Shown piece by piece: positions 56,107 to 64,000 of a stretch of DNA of 64,000 bases. The position numbers and the translations under genes are program-made. The notes beneath the pieces are model-generated. The model saw only the letters and a list, made by a program, of their open reading frames with translations. It did no database searches and was not told where the DNA came from. Source of the stretch: Bos javanicus (taxonomy: Eukaryota > Chordata > Mammalia > Artiodactyla > Bovidae); the NCBI RefSeq assembly GCF_032452875.1, contig NC_083878.1, positions 61,275,378-61,339,377 of the forward strand, written 5' to 3'. How positions within the stretch are numbered: the first letter of the stretch is position 1; each line of letters begins with the position of its first letter.

Positions 56107-56894
56107 TTTAAGAAACATAATGGTAGTGATGTCTCATCAAGTCAAGATACTCTTAATACTCCTGGTAGCATATAACTTGCCATACCCTTCTGAAAAGCAA
56201 ATTGACTTCTTCAAGAAATGCTCATTCTATTTTACTCAGTAATCCCACTAACAGAGATTAATATGCAAGTTTTCATCACATGTTATTTATAATAGTGAAA
56301 GTTACAAAATGGCAATCGCTCAAAATGGAAGAATGATCAAATAAATTACAACAAATATATATACTATATATGTATGTAGCCATTGAAAATTATTATGTAG
56401 CCATTGAAAATTATTTAATAATGTTCTGAAAGAATATTGAAAGGACATAGAACAATGTTCATAGTGTCATTTTGTACAAAGAAAGAGAAAGATCTAAAAT
56501 AGCATATAGCATATAAAACCCATTTTGAAAGACTGTGTTTTTATCTATGCATTGAACAGTTCAGGAAGGAAAGTGATCAAAATATTAATAATATTTATCC
56601 CTAAGAGATAATAATGGCTCATGGAATTTTTCCCTTTATTCTTTCTGTTTTAAAAATGACATGTTTATATAAATATTTTAAATTAGGGAAATTTGGGGTA
56701 TCCAAAAAGGATATTTTTATTAGATTGTTTTCTTAGCATATCCAAATGTACTTGACCATAAAGCTGTTTCATTTAAATTAGTGTTGTGTTTCAGTATCTC
56801 TCAGGAGTTTGTGGGGGTGGGTGTTTTAAAAAGAGAGATGTAGAAAGAACTGTTCACTTTTACAGTTGATGATATTTGTTTGTGCCTAAGTGTG
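56107..56894. other. Intron, with a short tandem duplication
   Basis: No repeat family recognised except the 21 bp tandem copy at 56374-56415. Confidence 0.4.
56374..56415. repeat. Perfect 21 bp tandem duplication
   Basis: Unit starting ATGTAGCCATTGAAAATTAT occurs twice without a gap (56374-56394 and 56395-56415) and without mismatch. Confidence 0.95.
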
Positions 56895-57115
56895 GCGATG
56901 CTGGGAGGGATTGGGGGCAGGAGGAGAAGGGGATGACAGAGGATGAGATGGCTGGATGGCATCACCGACTCAATGGACATGAATTTGAGTGAACTCCGGG
57001 AGTTGGTGATGGACAGGGAGGCCTGGCGTGCTGTGATTCATGGGGTCGCAAAGAGTCGGATACGACTGAAACTGAACTGAGCTGAACTGAACTAAAGTGT
57101 GAATTGAACTGAACT
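56895..57115 (+). mobile_element. BovB 3' fragment, sense
   Basis: From 'gcgatgctgggagggattgg' to the GAGTCGGATACGACTGAAAC end and an irregular (TGAAC)n tail. AAGTGTG occurs before it (56888-56894) and twice in or after the tail (57095-57101 and 57117-57123), giving a likely duplication. Confidence 0.9.
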
Positions 57116-57338
57116 GAAGTGTGAAGTAAATAGTGAATTCAATACTATCAATTCTGTTTATACTGAGAAGACATTTGGTCACTTTATTGCACTTTTTCCC
57201 ACTTAACCAAAATTTTACCCTATTTTGCTTATGAAACTGTGTTTCAAACAGTCCCAAGAATGCTTTGCCTCCCCTTCCTCTTTCAGGCTATCTTTTGCTG
57301 CATTATAAAACATTGGAAACCTTATTGGCATAAAATAA

Positions 57339-57397
57339 TGGGGTCGCAAAAGTCGGACATGACTGAGCGACCTAACTGAACTGAACTGAACTGAACC
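57339..57397 (+). mobile_element. Ultra-short BovB 3' tail, sense
   Basis: Only about 59 bases: ATGGGGTCGCAAAAGTCGGA, then GACTGAGCGACCTAACTGAA and the (CTGAA)n tail. An extreme 5' truncation. Confidence 0.85.
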
Positions 57398-57614
57398 ATT
57401 TTATTTTGCTCACAGATTCTATAAGTTAGGCATTAGGGTGGGACACTGAGGGAATGGTTTATTTCTGTTGCATGATTTCAGGGGCTAATTTTCAGTCAGA
57501 ACCGGTACTTGGCCTCTCTACCTGGTCTCTCTACCTGGGCTCGTTTGGGCTTTCTCACAGCATGGTGGCTGAGTCTAACAGCAGAGAATAGGTGGACTTT
57601 CTTACGCCTGCTTA

Positions 57615-57745
57615 TGAAAGTGAAAGTGTTAGTCATTCAGCCACGTCTGACTCTTTGCGACCCCATGGACTGTAGCCTGCCAGGCTCCTGTGTCCATGGA
57701 ATTTTCCAAGCAAGAATATTGGAGTGGATAGCCATTCCCTTCTCA
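57615..57745 (-). mobile_element. Bov-tA body fragment, antisense
   Basis: 'gaaagtgaaagtgttagtc', 'accccatggactgtagcctg' and 'gatagccattcccttctc'; the tRNA-like head is missing. Confidence 0.88.
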
Positions 57746-57973
57746 TGTTCTAGCTTTAAAAGTCCCTTTGCCATACTGTTAGCCTGAGGAGATACAAAAC
57801 CACCCCCAGGTTTAAGTAGCAGAGAGGTAGACCTCACCACTCAATAGGAGGACTATTAAAGTCACGTTGTAAGATGAGCATGTGGCATGGGAAATATTGT
57901 TGTAGCCTCTTCTCAGTTATATTTTAAGTTTACTTTATTTAAAAAAAAAAATACTATTCTTTTTTTAAAAGGT

Positions 57974-57974
57974 T

Positions 57975-58009
<35 letters not shown>

Positions 58010-58010
58010 A
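57974..58010. repeat. (TG)n microsatellite
   Basis: About 14 uninterrupted TG units followed by TATGTGTATA. Confidence 0.95.
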
Positions 58011-58017
58011 GACCATT

Positions 58018-58181
58018 TTAAAAGTCTTTATTGAATTTGTTAAAATATTGCTTCTGTTTTATATTTTGATTTTTTGGCTGTGAGGCATTTGGGATCTTAA
58101 TTCCCTGACCAGGGATCAAACTTGCACCCCCTGCTTTGGAAGGTGAAGTTTTAACCACTGGACCATCAGGGAAACCCTTAA
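58018..58181 (-). mobile_element. CHR-type SINE, antisense
   Basis: 'agtctttattgaatttgtta', 'attgcttctgttttatattt', 'tgggatcttaattccctgac' and the reversed head 'ccactggaccatcagggaaa'. Eroded flanks CCATTTTAAAA and TCACTTTTAAAA suggest the duplication. Confidence 0.85.
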
Positions 58182-58195
58182 GGTCACTTTTAAAA

Positions 58196-59639
58196 CTTTC
58201 TTGCACATTCTACTATTGCTTGTTTTTCAAATAAGTCAAGCCCTATATTCATGTGTTGTGAAGAACATCAGTTCCATGAACTTAATACTACATCCTGGAA
58301 CTATTGCTCTAGTTTTGACATTTGTTACTCTGTGGGCCTTATAGCAAATATTGAAATTATTTAAGAAAGAAAATGTGAAATATCAAGTAAGTCCAATTTT
58401 ACAAAAGAAATTAGACCTTACCATTGCTTTTCAGATTTTCAATTTAGTATACAACTTGATAATCTCTTTTCCAGTGACATGATAGTTTTCTTAATTTAAT
58501 CATTTTCTTCATCATTTCTGGTAGCTCTTGTACATATCGATTGAAATTATTTGCAGTGCTGTCCGTATTTTGGAAAACTAGTATGGCCAACTTGGCTGAC
58601 AAAATTAAAAGGGAAAATACCAAATTTCGTCTCTGGAGCAACTGAGTATGAGTTAAGTGATACTAAAAGTAGAAATTACTTAATCTTTCTAAATCTGTTT
58701 TTCCATTTGTGATACGGAGGCAAGTTTTTTTTTTTCCTCCTGTGTGACATTCAAATTAATTGGTATCCACGATGGAATAGGTAAGGGAACCATGACTAAT
58801 GCCATCCCTACTTTAGTGTAAGCATCCTTTTCAATCTGAAGAGCTCAAGACTTCTGGTAAATAAAAAGCAGGTCTAACTAAAAATAGAAAAATCTGGCAT
58901 CTAATTTAGTGAACTGATTGCTACCATTTTCACTTCCTTATGCTCTTTAATTTGTGCCTTAATTTACCATGCTCTTATTTTTAAATTCATTATAAATTAT
59001 CTTGCCCTTTATAATGTATACTCTGGTACTAAGAGTCTAGATGCTGGCATGGAGATATATATATATATATATATTGATACCTAAAGGTACCCACTGCTTT
59101 TTGTGTTCTTAGTTTAACTGAGAGTTCCTGGGAGTTAAAAAGAAAAAAGTTAGTAGTACCCTGAAGTGACCCCAAGTCTTAGAGACACTAACCTTAAATA
59201 TTCAAGAGCTATGTGAAAAAGTTACTTACTCTTAAGAGACTGCAGATTTAGGACTTCTTCAGCAATGTCTTTTATTCTTCTAAACTTTGTTTTTATACAA
59301 CTAACCTAGAATCTACTGGTGAATACCAGGAAGAATGAGTAGAGCTATTAATAACTGATGTTAGAGTACCCAAATAGAAACATAATTGTATGGGGCAATG
59401 TCTGTGTACTCAGTACAACTTATCCCCTTTATAGGTATCTAGTTTGTTTCTAGTTCTGGACTGAGAAAATTTACAGAGGATTCAGAGAAGTGTTAAAGGA
59501 TTGAAAGCAAAGATGTACTTTTAAGGAAAGACAGGCTTACGAAACATAAAGAACTGGGAAGTAGTTTAAGTACTAATTTGAGTATATGAAGGCTCAGATT
59601 CTTTCTTGTAATTCCTACCTACCCAAGAGTAATAATCTT
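58196..59639. other. Intron, nothing recognised
   Basis: Contains a T-run at about 58725-58736 and an (AT)n microsatellite at 59054-59075. No repeat family or exon is assigned. Confidence 0.4.
59054..59075. repeat. (AT)n microsatellite
   Basis: About 11 AT units. Confidence 0.9.
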
Positions 59640-60060
59640 CCAGACTATTCAACATGACCTCATATAAAGTTCCTGCAAATCCTACCCCCTCCCTTTCTAG
59701 CCTCATTTCTCACCTCTCTCCCATTTTTCACTCTACAGTCTAGCTCTATAAGTTGCTTAGACAGAATGTGGCATCATGCTCTTTCATTCCTGTATTAAGC
59801 ATTTGCTGTTCTCCTTGAAATGCCTTTCTTCCCTTGTTAAGAAAATCACTTCTGTGAGTACCTCTGTCAAAGGCTTCTAGCAGCAAAGAAGTTCTTCTTC
59901 CTGTATCTTTTTCTGTTGTATTGTATATATCACTACTGCCACATTTATCCCATGTTATTATCCAATTATCTCTTTCTTCCCCTCAACTGTGAGTTATTTA
60001 AAGTATATGAACTGTATATTCCTAGCACCAAATACTAAGTATTTGTTTAATGAAAAATGA
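59640..60060 (+). mobile_element. L2 LINE 3' region, sense
   Basis: 'cctcatttctcacctctctc', 'atttgctgttctccttgaaa', 'gtgagtacctctgtcaaagg', 'cccctcaactgtgagttatt' and 'tattcctagcaccaaatact' match L2 in order up to its 3' end. Confidence 0.75.
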
Positions 60061-60424
60061 AGGGAGGGGATAGTGACAGTCTATCATATCTTCTGAGTGT
60101 CAACTAATAAAAACATGAGCTTAAATATGAAAAATTGGAGTTGCTGTAAGGAGTTTCTTGGTAAATGGGAAAAGATCAACTTTCTGAAGGTCTTTAGAGC
60201 AGAACTGATTATCATTGATCAGAGAAAGTTAAAAGGTTCTCCTCTCTCAAATTGGTTACAGATATGACATTTGCCACTGCAAGACTCAGGGTTCCCTATA
60301 TCATTCACTTCTTCCTATTCTTGAATCCTACATTATGATACCTTCCTTTCTTCTTATGGTATGGACACACCAAAGTCTGACACTACCTACTCTTTCCATA
60401 TTCTGGGACCTCTCAGTAGAGATT

Positions 60425-60611
60425 GGGCTTCCCTTGTGGCTCAGCTAGTAAAGAATCCGCCTGCAGTGCAGAAGACCTGGGTTCCATCCCTGGGTTGGGA
60501 AGCTCCCCTGGAGAAGGAAAAGGCTACCCACTCCAGTATTCTGGCCTGGAGAATTCCATGGACTGTATAGAGTCGGACACGACTGAGCGACTTTCACTTT
60601 ACTTCACTTCA
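60425..60611 (+). mobile_element. Bov-tA SINE, sense
   Basis: Head GGGCTTCCCTTGTGGCTCAG, B box 'gggttccatccctggg', body to GAGTCGGACACGACTGAGCG, with about 20 bases lost before that end. Flanks CTCAGTAGAGATT (60412-60424) and CTCAGTAGAGGTT (60612-60624) are the duplication. Confidence 0.93.
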
Positions 60612-60624
60612 CTCAGTAGAGGTT

Positions 60625-61987
60625 AGCTCCCACCTCTGCCTTGAATCACATCACTCTAACCAAACATTCCTTCATATAAATTAGTAGCTTTAGATTGGCA
60701 GGCTAGGAAATAGCTTCTAAGACACTGAGGATAACTCTTGGTAATATTACCACATGGATCCTCATGTACAAACTCTACTTTGGGAAATACTTGAGCTATA
60801 ATTTCTCTTAAAAGGGAACTCACAAATGTAGATACTATAAACCTTATAATTTTTCTTAATTTTTGTCAAGACTACCATTGCATGTTTTAATGAGAACATG
60901 GTACAAGTACATAATGCATTTAGGTCTTTTTAGGGAAAGTAGTAGTTTACGTTAGTCATTTGTATCTCTGTGTTTTAAACATTTGTTTAACCTGTTTCAG
61001 GTGTTTCCTGAAATCATTTTTCTGTAGGAGACAGATTTCATTGCTTTGAGCTCTGTGATTTATATTTCTTTGCTTTCTATTTCTTTTGCCCTATGAAGAT
61101 TTTTGTATGTTACATTTTACTAATATAAATTTCAGGTGTGATATTTGTTTTGTGCATTATTCTCCACATATACTTAAAATAATGTTTTTCAAAGTTTAAC
61201 TCAGGGTTTTGACAGGTGCAATAGTCTAGCCGTTATATAGCCAAAAGAGCTTCCTTGATTATATATTTAAACTTAAACTCTGAGAAAAACATAATAGCCT
61301 TTTTTCAAGAAAATATTTCCTTTTTTATTATTTTTCTTTATTACTCAGTTCTCCCAAACACTTTTTTCTCAAGAAATGCGTAAATAGAATGTAAGAAGCT
61401 AATCTATTTCAAAATAATCTTTTGCTTATTACTTTACATTAGAATACAGTTGCTTAAAAAAATGTTTTATGAATCCATCATGACATTTAGTAATACTCAT
61501 GTAATTATATTTTAGCTAAAAGAGATGTTTGCATTTGATGTACTAAAGTTTAGGATCAGTACACTCTAAGAATAAGGAATGACAGTCCTGCTACCCACAC
61601 TCCTTGGAGGTGTTATTAGGATATAAAACACTATGAACCTTACAGAAAAAGGATGCTGTATAGGTTTAATTATACCTTTAAGTTTTAAGAGAGAATAGAA
61701 TCTATTTTATAAATAGAAAGTCTAAAAGGAGAACTGAGAATGATTCTTCAATTTAATTAGTCCAATCACTTAACAGTCAGTGAATTTGTAAATATGTTCA
61801 TTTTTCAATCATAAATTATGTAACATAAGAATGTGGTTTGCAGACAGTTGTTAGGTACTTGGAATATTTTTTTTAAAGAAAGATCAGCAAGAAATCACAA
61901 CATTATTATAATCCATACTTGAAGTTTTTTCCCTAATATTTAATATGCAAGCATAGTAAGTGACCCATTAAAATAGTCATAGAAGCC
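60625..61987. other. Intron, nothing recognised
   Basis: AT-rich intron with no assignable repeat, exon or RNA gene. Confidence 0.4.
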
Positions 61988-61995
61988 CATCTTCA

Positions 61996-62167
61996 GTTCA
62001 GTCGCTCAGTCGTGTCCGACTCTTTGTGACCCCATGAACCGCAGCACACCAGGCCTCCCTGTCCATCACCACCTCCTGGAGTCCACCCAAACCCATGTCC
62101 GTTGAGTCGGTGATGCCATCCAACCATCTCATCCTCTGTCATCCCCTTCTCCTCCTGCTCTCAATCT
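61996..62167 (-). mobile_element. BovB 3' fragment, antisense
   Basis: GTTCAGTCGCTCAGTCGTGT at the left, ending 'cccttctcctcctgctctc'. The duplication CATCTTCA is at 61988-61995 and 62168-62175. Close to consensus. Confidence 0.92.
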
Positions 62168-62175
62168 CATCTTCA

Positions 62176-64000
62176 CTTAGCAGGATCAAACTGCAAGTTA
62201 GCAGCGAGTTCTGAAAGGTGTAATATCTGTCTTTAAAGGTTTGCAGGAATATTTAACTCTTTGAAAGAAAACTCTGTATATGAGAAAGGAATTTCAGTTG
62301 GGCAGTCCTTAATTAACTATAAGATCAGTAATCCAAAAAAGATATAGAAATTTTCTGTTGTTGTTTTTTTACTGGTTGGTCCTTAATAGTGAATCCTAAG
62401 GGCTTATTTGGTAAGAACCAAAAGAATGCAAACTGCTCTTTACTGAACTGAACCTTTAAAAGGTGTTTTGTTGATATGAAGGGTGGGACATCAACTTTAT
62501 ACTTTTGATGATAATTGGAAAATACTGACTTAAATGTGTGTAGTCTGCTGTGCTGATAATTATAGCAGATTTAGATAAGATTACTAGATCTTTTCCAGAT
62601 AAAGAAACAGTTACTATCCAGCTGGTAAAAAAGCACTTAATCTCATTTTGATAATCTCTGATAGAAACTTTCCTCATAGTTTTCATGTATATTTGTGTGT
62701 CCCAAGTATGTCTCCTCATAAAAATATATATAAGATTAAGCTCATATGTTTATGAGTATTGGTTGTGTTACATTTAAATGGCTAGCTTCTAGGAATCAAG
62801 CTTTAAACTTAAGGTCAAGCTAAAATTTTAATTTTCCCTAATTACACATATTATTCTATCATGTGGAAGAAGTAAGTAACTTTGCATTTATAATTTTAAA
62901 AGAACATCAGTTTTTATAAAAAGAAATCTAAAACCTTTAATAACGTAGAGAGTAAGAATTTGTCTTATTTACAGATTTTCATTCTCTGTATAAGCTGGAA
63001 AGTCTACACCCAGGGCATAAAGATGAAAATATTTTTCTTATTTCTTACTGTAACACAATTGACAGAAGATTAATGTACATAATCCCTTTTAGACCAATAA
63101 GGCACTTAAAATATATAGCTTATCTTTTTTATAGTTGCATTTTATAGGAGAATGCCGATGTTCTTCTGTATTCAGCATAAATGCCTTTATACAGGGTGGT
63201 GGTTTTTATTCATTATGATTTAAATAATAGTTTATTATGTCTAAATTTAAGTTGAAGTCTGCTATCCTGACAAAGGCTACTAGACTTCTTAGAAAACATA
63301 CTGTTACCTTGCTCGCATATCTTCAAAGTCACACAAAATACTAGCATTGTTGGGGGGAAAAACTCAAGCATCTTTTCTATTATGTGGCCACAAACCCCTA
63401 GTCTCAAAAGTCTTATTTATTTGAGACTGCGTGAATACAAGAAGCTAGGACTAGGTATTTTAACATCAGGAACACTCCTTTTATGCGACTGTTAATGGCC
63501 ATAGACGTTTGCCATATGGCTGTTCAGTGCAGTGTTGAACATCCCAGGATGGTATCACCATTACTAAGAGCTGGATTTTATATTGCCTGTTCTGATATTG
63601 CTCAGCATGCACAAGAGTAGAGTTTAAATCTTTATTCATTTCAATTTTCTTTTGTTCTCCTTATCATGTTCTGGCTTTCCCAGGGATATATGCCTTGAAT
63701 AAAAAGTCACATGTGCATTACTAATTGTGTGCTGTTGTATTTACAGTTCCTAGTGGTGGCACTGTGAAGCTACTAATTCCTTTGCTTCACTTGATGTAAA
63801 ATAATCTGAGTGTCTTTGATAGCAGTGAAACAGTATTAATTGTTTTGTACATTTCTTGGTCACTCTTCTTAGGTGGTCTTCATAATCTATTAGAACTTTC
63901 AGCCAGATTTTTGTAATGTCATGCCTCCAGCAGTGATTAAATTGGTAATTAATGAACAGTCTTTGGCAATGTAAACCACATCCCGTTAATTTTCCCTTTT
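62176..64000. other. Intron, nothing recognised
   Basis: Ordinary AT-rich intron up to the window end. The open frames at 62456-62719 and 63213-63407 have no splice context or protein-like features and are taken as chance. Confidence 0.4.

Larger units (their letters stand above)
1..64000 (+). other. EHBP1: EHBP1 gene interval (mostly intron)
   Basis: Only four coding exons are seen, all on the + strand between 38468 and 51324. Flanking DNA shows no other gene, and EHBP1 is known to be a large gene with long introns, so both flanks are inferred to be EHBP1 intron. The first exon enters at codon phase 0 without an initiator, and the last ends in a splice donor rather than a stop, so the gene must extend both ways. 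EHBP1 links EH-domain proteins of endocytic recycling and Rab8/Rab10 membranes to actin (family knowledge). A separate gene hidden in the flanks cannot be fully excluded. Confidence 0.65.

Noticed and set aside
1..64000. CRISPR array, operon, phage or other prokaryotic system
   Set aside because: The repeats are dispersed retrotransposons, genes have introns, and no regularly spaced direct repeats exist.

Overview
This window is ruminant (most likely bovine) nuclear DNA. The evidence is the repeat content: many BovB (RTE-clade) LINE copies, Bov-tA and BOV-A2 SINEs, CHR-type tRNA SINEs, L1 copies with the cattle-type 3' end and a young ERVK-type LTR. These sit on older mammalian MIR, L2, L1M, hAT-Charlie and Tigger-like sequence. 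There is no prokaryotic content, no rRNA, no functional tRNA and no CRISPR array.

The only host gene I can support is EHBP1 (EH domain-binding protein 1) on the + strand. Four coding exons lie at 38468-38646, 39222-39270, 43315-44217 and 51181-51324. They splice in frame (179+49+903+144 = 1275 nt, 425 codons) with AG acceptors and GT donors. The first two exons and the start of the third encode the single calponin-homology (CH) domain. The rest of the third exon encodes an acidic, Ser-rich disordered linker, and the fourth a charged helical segment before the C-terminal region. Start codon, stop codon, N-terminal C2 domain, NPF motifs and C-terminal Rab-binding (bMERB) domain are not in this window, so bases 1-38467 and 51325-64000 are read as intron.

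Layout: 1-1830 old antisense L1 split by a solo ERVK LTR; 1.9-3.1 kb L1 3' remnant split by BovB; 5.9-7.9 kb hAT-Charlie relic split by BovB; 7.95-8.6 kb L2 split by Bov-tA; 9-17.5 kb scattered SINEs and BovB; 18.0-23.5 kb a deep nest (hAT-Charlie > L1M > BovB and Bov-tA); 23.6-27.5 kb antisense L1 hosting BOV-A2 and a 5'-inverted L1; 28-35 kb SINEs and a 1.35 kb BovB; 35.3-38.0 kb three BovB copies and a CHR SINE; 38.5-44.2 kb the exon cluster, poor in young repeats; 44.8-50.9 kb an intron holding a 5'-inverted L1 and an essentially full-length antisense BovB; 51.3-64 kb intron with MIR, L1, CHR, BovB, L2 and SINE copies.

I found no undescribed gene system. The most informative observations are structural: a 5'-inverted BovB with a 12 bp target-site duplication, two 5'-inverted L1 copies, a full-length BovB bounded by a 10 bp duplication, a solo LTR with perfect 6 bp duplications, a tiny retroposed poly(A) RNA end, and a strong antisense bias of BovB relative to EHBP1. 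Family names come from recognising consensus sequence by eye; no database search was run.
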